This document shows positions 30,501 through 45,500 of a DNA stretch of 64,000 nucleotides, piece after piece. The notes below the pieces were generated by a model. The model saw only the letters and a list, made by a program, of their open reading frames with translations. It was not told where the DNA came from and searched no databases. Position 1 is the stretch's first letter. The number at the start of each line of letters is the position of its first letter. The position numbers and the translations under genes are program-made. Source of the DNA: Climacteris rufus (Eukaryota > Chordata > Aves > Passeriformes > Climacteridae); contig VZRZ01002089.1 in assembly GCA_013398175.1 (NCBI GenBank), forward strand, positions 364,358 through 428,357, given 5' to 3'.

Positions 30501-33500
30501 CTCCAGAGGGAGATTCAAGGTACTGAGAAAGCAAATATGGAAGAAAAATAGCAAGTATTTGTTGCAGTGCTGGCAACCTCTGTCCAAAGGTGCCTGATTT
30601 TCCTCATTTGCCATGTAAAGGGTCTGGACCTCTAGGAGAAAAAGCAGAATGTGGTTGCTGTAAACAGATCCAGAGAGATTCAGGCTATAGCCAGGAGATT
30701 TCTACTTATCTAACTGACAGGTGACAGTAGCTTATGCCTGGATATTTTTTAAAAACTTGAGGTCAGTTTAATGCCCTATGCAAATACCTTTAAGTCCAAA
30801 ATGCTCTGCTAGGAATTATCTCATCCTGTGATTGCTTTCTAGCTCTCCACTTGTATCCTTGATTCATAATTTTTTTTTTTAGTTGCATAGAGGTTGGAGT
30901 GAATTTTCTGGGACAGGCTTAGCATGGTTGCAGCTTTGCCAGCAGCACTGATCTGCAGCATGTATTCGAAGTCACAAGTCTGGAGAGCATTGGGACACTC
31001 TATCCTTTCTCTTCCCTTCAACTTTTGCAAGTGCATCAGTCTTACACAAACAACCTTGTTAGGTTGGAAATAGGTGTCTGTAGCCTGTTATCCCTAGTCT
31101 TTGGGTAAACCCCTTCTAGGAGTAAGTTCCAAGCTAAGTATCTTTTGCCTTTCTGATTTCAAAATTTCATGGTTTTGTACACAGGGATCTTATAAAGTTC
31201 TATTGTGTAGCTATATCTGCATGATAAGAGTTGATGTAAATAACCAGAAGCCGGTGTACAAATTTGGTATATCAGTAGTCATTCTTGTTCCCAAGGTTGT
31301 TAAGTACTGGGTACTATTTATTGGCGTCTTGTCAACATGCAGGTGATGATCACTTAAAGAATGAATTACCACCAAAGATACCAGCATAATGCCATGTGGT
31401 AATTGCAGGGTCACTGTTCCTGTTTCCAAGCCCACATGGATCAATTCTCACCACGTCACCCTGTTCCTGTGTAGGTTTCAGGTTGGAAAAGGAGGTCACA
31501 GCCGAGGCCTTTGCCTCCTTTGGAGCCTGAAGCAGACTGGCACTAGTTTGGGCAAGGAGCTGAGTGCATCAGTCTCACACCTGACAGTCTAGCACAGAGA
31601 GCAGCACAAAGCCCTGTTAGAGCAATGCCTTGTGCTTCAGTGAGTCTTCTGGAGCAGTTACACACACAGCACTGCTAATGGCCAAACCCCAGCATTCACC
31701 ACTGAGGCTCTTTCTGATTCACGGGTTTTTAATTGGTTTCAGACACTCTGGTTCTGTCTATTTTAATAAGTTAAACAGCACCAAGCTAAGTGCCAGATCT
31801 TGGCACAGCAACATGATCCTTATGCTGCTAAATAATTAAAGTAGCCCCTGGTACAATTTTGGATGATGCTGACAGACAGTTTGCAAACAATTCTTGGGTA
31901 TGAGTTGAGAGGGATTTTAGCAAGTAGATAGGTAGTAGGTCACAAAAAGTGAGTATTATCATAGTTTGATATCTTGCCTTATTGCCTCCTTTGAAATTTT
32001 TGGAGTCAATGTAGAATAGATTCAGATAGTTTCAGCTGTGATTTTTATATTTGCTAATACAAACATTACAGACCAAGGCTCACAAAAGCAATAGATTCTA
32101 TGTCAGCCTTACCCAATGGCAGTTTTATTACTCTAAAGAAGAGTAAGGGGAGAAAAAGAACTCCCAAAATGATGTTAGGTTGGAAATCAATGTCTTTTTT
32201 GTGTAATTGGAAAACCTTAACAAGCACAATGTTGAGAACACTTCAGACAAAATAGTTTCAGTGTTGTTTGACAAAGTCAGAATGTTAAATAGTCCAGTGA
32301 TTTATGCTGCTTAGCTTTGTGGATAATTTAGTATTAGCACTTCATCTTCAAGAACATGAGAACAAGTCAGAATTCATTAAATTCATGAAAGTTACACCAG
32401 TCTGTGTGCCTATATCTTGTGTGAATTTAATGGATCTCTAAAATGGGAAACTGCTGCATCTCTGTTTTACAAAAAGAAAAAATACCATGCTGTTATTATT
32501 TTAGAATGTATATGTTTGAACATGCACAGACTGCAAAAAATATTAAAAGGATGGTGTGAATGGTTTTCTAACAGAATGCAAACACAAAAGCATTTTCTTA
32601 AATGATATACTGTTCTACATATTAAACCCTTTTACCATAAAAACAAATTACGTATGTTTGAAATTAATTAGGTCATTAATTTATTACTCTTTGTTTACTG
32701 TCTGTCCACACTGGTACATTTTGTTAGAGGATTCTAAGATAAAACATAATCTATATTTATAAAAAACCAAATATTAACTTTAAGATACAAGCCCTTCACT
32801 TTTGACTGCAATGATCAAAATTCTAGACAGAGTTTTGCTAAAAGACATAGAGAATTAAACAGCATGAAAAACAAGACTCTGACTGTACTTATGGATGTCT
32901 CTCTGCTTATCCCATATTAGCAGGGCTAATATAGCCTACAGCAATATGGAATATATAATTGTGCTAGAAAAAGTGATACACTACCTGGATTTTTTTTTAC
33001 TTTTAGCTTCTAACCAATTTGCAGAGCAGATTTGTAGCAGCTGGAAGAGCATTTTTCATGTAAAGGGGAGATCTACTGCTTGACAGTCAGAATCTGTACT
33101 GTCCAGTATGGTGGTGGATTATAGGTTCCATGCTAGTGCTTGCCTTCAGTCTGTCACCTAAATTACATAGCAAAATCTAGGTGTTTTCATTGTCCTTCCT
33201 AAAAATGTGCAGCTTTAAAGGTCTCTTGCATTAATGCTAGATTGTAGGAATGAAGAATATTTAGTATGCTTTTGAACCCGCACTTTGAAATTCTGAATCT
33301 TTTTTTTTTAATCTTTAACCTTTTAGGGTTCAGTGGGTGAACCAGGACCTAAGGGTGAACAAGTAAGTTATGCTGGAGATCATGGGACTTTAAAATCACA
33401 CCACTAAATGCCACAGTACATGATGACTAAATCTGAAGGCTGACAGTATGTCTTTCTTTGATATAGGGTGCACCTGGAGCAGAAGGAGATGCAGGAGAAA

Positions 33501-36500
33501 AGGGTGACTTAGTAAGGCATTCATTTTTCCTTTACCTGATACAATATTTTGTTGTTGCTGTAAATTAAAGATAGAAAGCATTGTTGGAGTGCTATATATG
33601 TATATATATACATGCCTATATATGTATGTGTGTGTATATATATATATATATGTATGTGTGTCTGTGTATATATATGTGTATACATGTATGTATATATGGC
33701 ATGTTGGGAATTGACGTGGATAATGCCTGGCCCATGTGGCTTGGGTAAAAAGAGTTTGTTTCCCTGCCAAAAGAGAAACCCACTAGTCCAGTGGCTCCTA
33801 TGGGGCCCCATTCAGCAAAGCCAGGCTTGATTCTCTCTCAAGGAAGTAAACTGCTCCCTATTTAGAAAAAGGTAGCCAGGTTGTGTGCTGGAAATGAGCA
33901 TTTTTTTCCCTACAGGCTGCAATTCTCAAAGACTTTTAATTAGCAGCCCTAGTGAGCTAGATGTCCAGTAACTCAGCTCTACAATCACTCTACAGATTCC
34001 CAGGAAGCAATACTGTGGGTTAAGTGTGCTGCCAGCGAGACTGGTTTTAAATGAACAACAGTTATTTCTATTTCACTTATGGCACATTTGTTAACGGATA
34101 GGCCTTTGATTAGAAACTAATTATTTCATCAATGACATTTAGGAACTGGGAAAATACAGTTTTCAGAAATCTATCCAAGTTTCTCCAGTGTTTTCCTACT
34201 AATCTTTTTCACAGGTGATTACAAGATTTTGAAACATTTTTTTCCAATTGAGAGGAAAACATAAAACCTCCTGAATAGTGGGATTGTCATGCTCAGTCAG
34301 TGATAGAGGGATTTTGGTGTTGTTCAAACCAGGAGCAAGATTACTGGGAATAGGAAATTCTAGGGATTTAGCTTCTTCATAGACCTTTAGGTCTACACTC
34401 GTCTGTTTTTTGTTGCAGTTTTGTCAGCATTAACACAACCCTGATATCCACAGTTCTGTCACTTGACAGAAACTAGAAAATCCTGATTAAATAATGCTTC
34501 CTCTAAAGGCTTCCAAGAATTCTGCTCTCTGAGATTGTCTTGTGGTGTAACTGTGTTTGAGGGGTTAGAGCCATGGGTCTAATTCCAAGATAAGCAATAC
34601 AACAACAATTATAACAAACATACTTTCTCATTGGCACCTTACAGAAAAGTTTTTGAGAAAGGAGTTGCACAAAGTACTCAAAATTAAGGTTTTCTTTTCA
34701 AAGGAATTGTAAGTAATTTGTGGTGCAATTTTGTATAAATCAACTAAATATGTGAACTTTTTTATATAGTGAAAAAAAGTCAAATTCACTGCATTTGTAA
34801 TGTCTGTGGTAATGGAGACTCTCTTCTAATATAGTTTGTCTTATTTTTACTTAGGGTGACGTGGGATTATCGGGAGCAAAGGGAGCTGTAAGTATAATGG
34901 ATAGCATTGTTACAGAAATGCAGAGATCTAGTAGATTAGATAGATGATTTTTGATTTAAGAAAAAAAATGCAAATAATAATCTGAGCTCTTCATTGTAGT
35001 TAAATTGATTAGGTTTCAACAGCTTTTCTTCTGTTTAAATTTTGAATACAATTAATATTAAAATGAATTAGCTTTGGAAAGGAATTAGTTTCCTGAATTC
35101 TACCTCCATAAAAGAGAAGCATCATTCAGCAGCAGTTTTCTGGCCAACTCACTTTTTTCCTAAGAAAATGAATGCACTCTTTGTACAGTAGGTGTTGTAC
35201 AGAAAGGAGGCTCAGTGCAGTGGCTGCATGCCACTGTGGAAAAGCTGGCAGCAAGATTGTGATGTCTGTGAAACCAGAAGTATTTATGGCTCAGATTATT
35301 TTATTTTATTTTATTTTATTTTATTTTATTTTATTTTAGAAAAATGATAACTTTGATGTGGAAGGTGACTAGAAGCTTGTATGTCAAGTAGGAGAAGTAA
35401 CTGGAGAGCCACACTCATTCTTTTATTTCAGGATCACTGAAGAGTTGGATTGTTACAGCATCTGACAGGATGGGCTGTGGTACTAAAATACCAACAGTTC
35501 TGCCTACAGGGAACTGAGGCTGAGCATTACAAAAAAACCTGTGCTTGTGTTCTTAGCGTTCTGGGTAACTTTGGGGCTAAGCAAATGCAATCTAGAGAGT
35601 GTTTACTGCTGATCAAGATCCTGCAAGAAGGACATGAGGAAGAGTTTGAGGAAGAGATAAAGCAGGGAGAAATCCATAAATCTATCAACCTGGATTTTTA
35701 AAATCGTCTTGATGAGACCCTAGAGTGCTTGCCATCTCAGTGAGCACCTTCACAGGAATGAGTAATCCATCTGGGAACCTGATAACTCACCAGGCTAGGG
35801 AAGAAAGGATTGATAGCTTCCTGGTTATATAGTCCATAAAAGCAATTTTTCTGTCTTAATGTATCTGTCGAAGCGTGTTCCTTGGGTTTTCCTCTGACAA
35901 GGCCAGCAGTCGGCTGTGATGCTGCACAGCTGGAACCGAAATGGCTCCATCTTGTGGATTTAACTCATACCACAGCTGAGTAATTTGTTCTTCACCATCT
36001 CTTTCTGTGGGGTTGCTCCCTTTTTATTTTCCCCAAATAGACTTGGGAAGTCGTGAGTATGTAGGATTTCTTTTTTCCTGCTTGTTTTGGGTTTTGTTGT
36101 GTGGCATGCTTTTTTTCTTTTGCGTGTTATTTTTCTTTATTAGTACTACTATTGATTAATAGGAGTAAAATAACTTGTACTGAAAGCAACTGTGGTGGTT
36201 TGTTCCTCAGGACATTGGGTGTACATCAAAATCACTTCACACTGTCACTTCCTGCCTCAACTGGTCAGGGGAGAGAAAATATAACAAAAGGCTCATGGGT
36301 TGAGAGGAGGGCAGGGAGAGATCACTCACCAGTTACTGTCATGGGCAAAACAGACTCGACTTTGGGAAATTAACTGATTTATTACCAATCAGAATCAGAG
36401 CAGAATAATGGGAAGTAAAACAATGGGCAAACACCTCCTCCCCCTCCTTCTGCACCGACCCTGGTGTCTGCAGAGCTTTTCCTCTCACATACCCACACCC

Positions 36501-39500
36501 TGCTCTTATCTGGCTAGTATTACTTCTGGGCAATAATTTTTTCCTCCTTAAATATATTATCCCAAAGGCATTACTAGCAGCACTGATTGGCTTGGCATTG
36601 GCCAACAGGTCTGTCTTGGAGCTGGCTGGAATTAGCTCTGCTGGAGTTGGGGGAAGAAGCTTCTGGCAGCTTCTCTGAGAAGCCACTCCTGTAGACTCCC
36701 TGCTACCAGAACCTTGCCATGCAAACCAAATACAGGAACTCAGAGGTGCCTGCTAGCATAGGTCTCACTCTGCATGATATTTAATAACTCTTAGTAAATT
36801 TACTGGAGCAGAAGCTATAGCTTTGTTTACTCAGTGTACTCAAGTGGACATATTGACGTAGTCCATCAATCCTTTCATTCCCCAGGGGTCAGGAATAGCT
36901 CTTTCTACACCTTCTCTGGGTGAAATAAAGTGGCACTGCATCTGTTTCAGGCAGTTTGTCAATGTCAGTTTGTGTGAGGATGTTCCTTCCCCTCTGCCAG
37001 CAAACTCAAGCACAGGCACTACAACGAGCTCTGGCTCTGACAGATTAAACAAAGCAAAAATGTGTGTTCCCAAACAGCCTGAGGCTAGGCAGTAGGGGCT
37101 CACACTGTGGTACTCTCTACAAAAGGACATGAAAGGCATTTGGAGCAAGCAGGGAGCTGGAATTTTTGTAATTTAAGCAGCACTTAATGTCTAGAAATGT
37201 TTCGTGCTGACATGCATGAGAGCAGAAGTAGAAACCAAGTTCTAGAGATCTGTTCCTTGACAAAAAGCCATTTTAAGCCTGTCACTATTAATTCTGATTT
37301 ACTTCTTTTGGCAGAATAGATTATTTTTCCACTTCCCTTTAAGTGAAGAGTACAGACCTCTTATAAATCGCACAACTATTGACTCCAGTTGCTCATTGAA
37401 AAAAAAAGCTGTTCAACAATTGTACATTTCAGCACTCATTGCTTTGCATTTCTGGATAGCTCCTTTTGAAATGTCAGAATGAGTCTATCACTAGTATAGC
37501 AGTCCACTGAAACTTCTCTCTTGCACTGCTAGGTTGGTAATCCTGGAGACCCTGGTTCCCGTGGGCCTGAAGGAAGTCGGGGACTGCCTGGCATGGAAGG
37601 GCCACGAGGCTCACCCGGACCACGAGGCCTGCAGGGTGAACAGGGTGCCCCAGGCCTGCCTGGCAGCGAAGGTCCAGCTGTAAGTGCTGTTTTTGTGTAA
37701 TTGGTATCTTTTGAACACTTCTCTGTTCCTCTGACCACTCCTTGTTTTGCGTGAGGAGATGTGTACGCAGGCCAAACTGAAGTGGCACAGTAGTCTGAAG
37801 GACATTGTACCTCTCATTAGACACATCTATACTGCAGAGCAATCTTAGGTTGTACACAGCTGTGTGCTTGGGGCCTCAGATTTCAGTTCAGCCCTGTAGT
37901 GTCATGTTTGATATGATGGAGCATCACTCACAGATTTTACCTTGCTAGTCAAATTGATAGCTGGAAAAGTTGCACGTGCAGGAGCTGGAACACCTTTTGT
38001 GATGGGTGGACTGTTTTTGTTTGGGATGCAGTTAAATTTCTGCATAGTGACTTTTATGGGGTTATGTTTTGGATTTGTGCTGAAAATCATTATAGCACAC
38101 TGATGGGAATAGAACAAGGGGTAATAGTTTCAAAGTGAAAGAGCATAGATTTGGATTAGACATTAGGAAGAAATTCCTCACTGCAAGAATGGTAAGTTGC
38201 CCATAGAAGTTGTGGATGCCCCTTCCCTGGAAGGGTCCAAGGCCAGGTTGAACGGGGCCCCAAGAAGGGGGGTTGGAAGTAGATGATTTTGGAGGTCCCT
38301 TCCAACCCACCACTCTATGATGTAGCAGTTACTCATGAGCAGTGTTTACACAGCATCAAAGCCTCTCCTGCTCCTTCTACTGCCCCATCAGCAAGTAGGT
38401 TGGAGGTGCCCAAAAAATTGGGAGGGGACAAGCCATGAGAGCTGACCCTAACTAAACAAAGGGATATCCCATTCCATCCCAGCCCAGCCCATCCCATATG
38501 GTATCATGTTCAGCAACATAACCAGGGGAAAGTTTGTGGGGGTGGTGAGAAACTGCTTTCATTTGTATCACTTGTCTTTCTTGTATTTTACTTTCTTCAT
38601 CTTCTTCTTCTTCTTCTTCCCCCTCTTCCAACTCCTCGTCGTTCTTCTTACTTTCCATTTTTTAAACTTTTTTTCCTTCCCCCATCCTACTGGTGTGGGC
38701 AGAGGGTGTGAGAAGCTGTGTGATGCTTCATTGACAGCTGGGGTTGAGCTGTGACAATTGGCCAGCATTTTTTTTTGCATTGGGCACATTTATAAAATGT
38801 ATTGTGACATTAAACGCTTTATTAAAACTCTCTTTTTAATCCTAGGGAAAAGAACCAAGCGATCAGCACATTAAGCAGGTTTGCATGAGAGTCATGCAAG
38901 GTGAATATACTTAAAAGTATTTGATGTTTCTTCTGCATTTAAATTGGGATAATCTATTTTGTGGAGGCAACCAAGATTTTCTCCACTCTGACCTAGAACA
39001 AATTGCATGGCGTCAGCAGGGCACCTGGCAGAAAATCTTTCCACATGTGAACGTGGACACAGTAGGAGAAACTTTGTAGTCTCATAGAACTACATGCTGA
39101 TTCCACACTATTGCTGAAGCAAGCAGGCCACAGACCAGAATATTTGTGTGAAATTCATGCATTTTGTATTCTAATCACTTGTTGTGTTTACATACATAAA
39201 AGTACAAGTTTCATTGAAAGCACTTTAGCCTTTTGTACTCATACACTGTTAGATTGCAAACAAACTGTGACAAATAGGTAAAAAGAAGCACAAAGAGATA
39301 ACAGCTTTCTGGAGATAACATACCTTAAAATTCAAGCAATAGAAAGATACTCAAAACCCTAATTATATTTGCTGAGTTCTTGACACACACAGAAACCTGA
39401 AGCTTTTCTAATATGGTTGGGTGCATGGAATTTACTGAGTTGTAAAATTTTTGCTTCCCTGTAAACACAAAAGAAACTTTTCAATACTTGATATTGAAGA

Positions 39501-42500
39501 TACTCTTTGGGATATTACGCCTCTGTAATGTTAAGAGCTTACCAGAATGAAATTGCTGTTCATGATATAAAAATTTTCAGTAGTTATCACTGTTCTTGAT
39601 ACTGCTCAACAAGGTAGGGGTTTTTTAAAAATTTATAAATAGGATTAAAAAGCCTTTTAAAGTGTTCTCTTGAAAGACAGTAATATTGAGGAGGATTGTA
39701 GTCAAATCAGATTTGGTGCTTGAATTAATTCACAACCATCAGAATCAGCAGTGAAGACAATGGTATAGGGAAAATCTAGACTGTTTTCATTGCATCCCTC
39801 TTGAAAACTCTTACAATAGTCCATGCTGCTATGTTAAAAAAAGGAAAAACATAGGAATACAAATCATTCCAAGTAGGTCCTTGGAACCTTGTCATCTTAA
39901 AGACAACAGTAAGTGAAGTTCAGCTCCTCAGGCTTTGCCTGCAGAGCTAGGCTTCTTCATATATCTGCTGGCTATAACTCCTATTTTAATTCAGATCCTA
40001 TCCCTCCCTGCACCCCATCCCACATCATCTTAATATTCATTGGTTGTGGACACAAAATAACTAGTCTTTCCAAGTCCTGAAGATTTTAAAGCAAATGTCA
40101 TATGGAGTGGTATGTGACTGTATCCACAGAAAGTTATTTCTAAAGCATGCTTGCAAGATGGATTTGAAGTCTAGAACAGCAACATTAAGGAAAGAGAGGA
40201 TGGCTCTTATTCTGCTAGAGCAAAAGGGAATAACCAGCATAGACCATCCCAAGGAATGGCAAGCTGATCCTGTGCCTGATTAAGAGCAAAGGTTCTGCTG
40301 ATTTACCCTAAGAAAAGATCAACATAAAATGTTCCACTGTTTATCAAACCTCAGCTCATGAGCACAAGTTGGAGGGTTTCTTCTCTTTGAAAAAGAAGGC
40401 CTGGACTTACTAGGCAACATACATGACTGCCCCTGGACTTTTCCCTTCTTGCAAAAATGGATCTTGACAGGATTAACATGTAGTAATGGACAGAGATATT
40501 TACTTTTTTAAGAGGCAGCAATTAATAAGTTTCTTAGTAGATTGTTGAAATTTAAATGACATAGAAAATTATAAGGACATTTCCAAAGAAACGATATTAA
40601 TTTGAGCCATTTCAGCCCACAGACATTGCATTTATTTTGCAGAAAAAATTGCAGATTTTTTCTGCACAGTGTGCCTATGCAGTTTGACACTGATAGTCCT
40701 AAGAGAATACCTTATATGTAACAAACTTCATAAATAGCATTGTACAAAAAGAAGGTGCTGTAGTGTAATCTGTCAGTTCACACCGCAGAGAACATGCTTT
40801 CTTCTTCAGTGATCATGGGAATCTCTTCATTCTTGTTCACTTACTCCCTATCTCTGTCCTCCTGCTCATTGCAGAACAACTAGCTCAGCTGGCAGCCAGC
40901 CTCAGAAGGCCAGAATTTGGTGCTCCAGGTCTTCCTGGCCGACCAGGGCCACCAGGTGCTCCAGGACCTGCTGGTGAAAACGGCTTCCCAGGACAGCTCG
41001 GCCCCCGTGGCTTGCCTGGCCTGAAAGGTCCCCCTGGTGAGATTGGTCGTAAAGGTCCTAAAGGTAAGAAATCCTGTAACTGGTTTTCACTTGCTGACTG
41101 CCTCTTTTTTTGTGGGTTTTTTTTTTTTTTGTTTTGTTTTGTTTTGTTTTTTCCCCTTCCTTGGATTACAGGTTGTGGATGTACATTGAACACCTGTGAA
41201 GTCCAAAAAGATCCTGAGTTATGAACAGTGTTTGCTGTGACTGTTGTGTCTGTTATCACAGGGATTGAAGGGCCCACTACCCTGGCTTTAGCAGGATTTG
41301 TTTAGAAAGCTGGTTTTTAGCACATGAAAACCACAAACCTCAAAAGTCCATGAGAGGCAGAATTAATATTAGGACTCTGACTCAGCTGCTTACTTCTAGT
41401 TCAGGGCAGATGCCTGTCCTGTCTCAGACTGTAAAGTCATTTGAAGACAAAACCCACATGTGATTCCAGCACTCAGCCTGGTTGTTGACCTCACTTCTGG
41501 AAGACTCTTGGTCCCCAAAGCTGATGCAAGCAGTCAGATTCATTCACTAAAATCTAGTCTGCTTTTCTAAGTGCACCCAGTTGATCACATTACAAGGGAT
41601 GGATAATAATCTGCCTCTTATTTAGGTATAATATTTGAGGCATTTAACATCATTGCATGAGGTGCCAGAGTCTATTGATTCTTTGGAAAGGACAAATCCA
41701 TGACAAAATTGACTTATATTTTACACAAAATCTTTGATCTAAGTTAATCTCTTCTGTTCATGACTGAGAGGTTCTATTCTCCTCCAGAGGATAATAGAGT
41801 AGAATTTTCTGCAAAATCTTTTGAGTACCAGGTATGTATTAGTTTCTATTCAGCAGTGATTTTGATCTGTTTTCTCAAAAGAAGGTCTTATTTAAAAACT
41901 GTGTCTGTGCACAAAGCTGGTCTGTTGCTGGGGTAGAGTGTTTACTTTTGATTCAAGGTTTATTTGAAAGTAAAATTTGGAAAACCTTTGAGAGAAGGAA
42001 TAGAAAACACAAAGCAAACCTTAACAGCATCATTGCTGGAGCTTTGTTACTCTTTTAATTTAATGTAATGTCATCTGCAGAATAAACAAAAAATGGAGAT
42101 ACAAAGGTGATGTATGGGATATACAGAATTTGATTCAACACACAGCAGGTTATGCTGTGTTAATATTAAAAGAAAGAACATACAGAGAATTAAAAACCCC
42201 AAAAAACTAAGCAAGATGCTTAGTTTGCTATCATAACTGTGATCCAATTCCAAGTTACCTTACAGTAAACCTTGAAATACCATTACAGATACAAGGGAAG
42301 TGGTGAATGCTCTCATGTGCATGAGCTATCATGATGGTACATGGCAGCCAACCTGAAAAGTCTCAGTGCTTCACTCTGAGTTCCTGGTACTTACCAGAGT
42401 TCCACAGAAGTCACAGGGATCAACTGATTTCCACCATCCATTTGGAGACTCAGGTGTGAGATTGGAGTGAGGGGAAAAGGGTACTTGGACATGTGATGAA

Positions 42501-45500
42501 AAGAAACAGGAAGAAGATGTTGAGAATGGTTTAGAAGGTCACAATAACTAGGAGATAAAAACACAGCAAAGTGTAACCATGGGGCACAGCAGAAGATACA
42601 GTGATTTTAACAGCACCAGCAATGGCAGAGTCAAAAAGAGGTGGGTCAAGGAAGGAGATTTAGTGACATTAATGAGCAATCTGGGGTAGTGAAGGACAGC
42701 AGAAACATAAATAAAAGGTTGGAGATGTTTGGGGTACCAGGAGTAAACACTATTCCACAGTGTTAGGTAGCTGCAAAGAGCAGAAGCACATATGGGTAGT
42801 CTGAACCAGTGCTTCCAGTAGCTGCATTCACAAAGACAAGCTGGATTTCCATGTTGACTAGGTAGTCTGAACCATGGAGACAAGATTCCTCCTCTAGTAC
42901 CCTGTGTGCATCTTTTATTGAAACCTGGACTTTTGTACTGACTCTTGTGTCCCTTTGCATGGCTTCCTTGTTTTCTGCTGTGCCATTTCTAGTCAAGCCA
43001 GAAACCCAGCAGTTTATTCTAACTTTCCTCACCACAGTACAAGACCATATAGAAGCATAAAATAAAGCTCACTCAAATACCTTTAGGCATAAACTTGTGA
43101 CTTTTGACTTGCAGGGAAAAAAAAAGGCAAAAAACCCCACCCCAACACAGGGTATTCACAACTGGGAATATACACAGTGTTATGGAACAGATACATGAAC
43201 AGGATTTGATCTTTACAACCCAAGCAACAAAAACCCCTTCCTCTTACTAAGATGATTCAGGTTTGGAGCAAGATAGGGGCTTGAAGAAAAGCTGGATGCC
43301 CAGCAAAGAAAGTCTCCATGAAATTATTATATGAGAAAAAATGTATTTCAAAAAGGTAAAACAGTGTCTTACGTGGATATCAACAGAATACTGTAATCTG
43401 TGCAGCCAGATCTTTTCTCCTCTGCACTGGCTGTCTCGAGGACCAACACTTGAGAATTTTTACTTCTTGGCTGAGCTTGCATGGTTTTGCAGAAGCCAGT
43501 AACCTCAGTCAGCATTCCAAAGAGCCTGAAGTCCTGGGACTTTGGTTTATTCCTGTTGTATAGGCTGTGACATATTTCATGTGGTACTTATTGTCCAGCT
43601 CTAGGTGGTTTTGTTCCCCCTCCAACTTGTCTGTTTCTTAGTGTGACTCAAATGCATGAAAAAACCCAATCGAATCCCAAACATTTTACAAGGATATATG
43701 TCAGGACACCACTGAAAGATGCTAAAAATATATACAGCCAGCTGAATTCTCTGCTTATTAACTGTGCACCTCTGAAAGGGAATTTACTGAAAATGATACT
43801 CCAGGCAGACTGTAACTAACGTTTCATTAATTCACTTTAGGTGAACCAGGAGAAAGAGGAGAAAGAGGATTTCCAGGCAGAGGACTAAAAGGTTTTCCTG
43901 GACCAAGAGGTCTTCCAGGTAAATATAAGAGGCTGAGGCTAAAGAAGAGATGTAGTAAAAATTTACTCAGAACTGATATTTCAAGTTGCCTTGAAAAGAT
44001 AAAAGGAGTCCATTAAGCTATAAACTTCCAAATTACAGTGTTCCATAATTTTTACTTCATTGGTGGTGATTCAGTTAGAAATTAGAATTAAAAACTGTTT
44101 TTACTAAAAAGCAAAAAAGCTACCACCTCATTTATCTCAGTGTAGAAATATTAGGAAAAATGTAAAGGAAACATAAAAAAAATATAGATTTACACACACA
44201 TGAATAAAATTTGCCTTTTAAACATAAATATGTATTTTATATATATTATATACATATATAATTATAGATAAAAAAAATAAAGGAAAAGGCTCTGATTGTT
44301 TCACTGGCAGGCACAGCAGTCTTCAAAATCTCCACTCATAATTTAAGATATTGTTTTATTGCTGTGGTAATTAATTGCAGTATTATGAAACAGGGCTCCA
44401 GGAGAGATTCCTCCTGAGGAATGAAGCACAGCCGGCCTCTAGTGGCCAGGGAATGAACACAAACATATTATTTCCCTCAGTGTTTCTACAGCACATTTCT
44501 GTTTACAGAGAGAGACAAACTACCCAAACCTGTTCTCTTTGTGAAAAAGTTAAAAAAAAAAAAAAAAAGAAAAAAGGAAAAAATTTAGTATTTACTAATC
44601 CCAAGAATGTGTAACTCAGAGTTGTTTTCTCTAGCAATCTAGCATTGCAAGAGGCTTACTGACATCACTGTGTTTCATTTCTTCATTGAAGNAAAAAGCA
44701 AAAAAGCTACCACCTCATTTATCTCAGTGTAGAAATATTAGGAAAAATGTAAAGGAAACATAAAAAAAATATAGATTTACACACACATTAATAAAATTTG
44801 CCTTTTAAGCATAAATATTTGCCTTTTGAACAAAAATATAAACATATTTTATATATATTATATGCATATATAATTATAGATAAAAAATAAACGAAAAGGC
44901 TCTGATTCTTTCACTGGCAGGCACAGCAGTCTTCAAAATCTCCACTCATAATTTAAGATATTGTTTTATTGCTGTGGTAATTAATTACAGTATTATAAAA
45001 CAGGGCTCCAGGAGAGATTCCTCCTGAGGAATGAAGCACAGCCGGCCTCTAGTGGCCAGGGAATGAACACAAACATATTATTTCCCTCAGTGTTTCTACA
45101 GCACATTTCTGTTTACAGAGAGAGACAAACTACCCAAACCTGTTCTCTTTGTGAAAAAGTTAAAAAAAAAAAAGAAAAAAGGAAAAACATTTAGTATTTA
45201 CTGATCCCAAGAATGTGTAACTCAGAGTTGTTTTCTGTAGCAATCTAGCATTGCAAGAGGCTTACTGACATCACTGTGTTTCATTTCTTCATTGAAGCTG
45301 TAGCAGTAAAAAGCTACTTTAGCGCTCAGCAGTTCCAACCTACACCTCTATTTCCCCAACCACCTGAGTGGAGAATAAAAATAAATCCTTGGTGTGTGTT
45401 TTTCCAGAGCATTAACAACACTGTGTGGTCGCAAGCAGTGGTCCTGGCAGCAGGGCTGGCTGCAGTGCTGCACCCAGTTGCCCTGCAGAGCTCTGCACAG

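Larger units (their letters stand above)
34888..37532. other. COL9A1 intron, 2.6 kb
   Basis: Holds the ATTTT repeat and the LTR-like fragment at 36180-36800. Confidence 0.75.
37680..38845. other. COL9A1 intron, 1.2 kb
   Basis: Holds the sense CR1 fragment and the TTC repeat. Confidence 0.8.

Noticed and set aside
33396..33830. Tyr/Ile/His-rich open frames on both strands
   Set aside because: Translations of the TA/TG microsatellite.
36101..37148. Open frames of 90-115 codons around 36.1-37.1 kb
   Set aside because: They overlap the LTR-like repeat fragment, and no retroviral or host protein motif can be seen.
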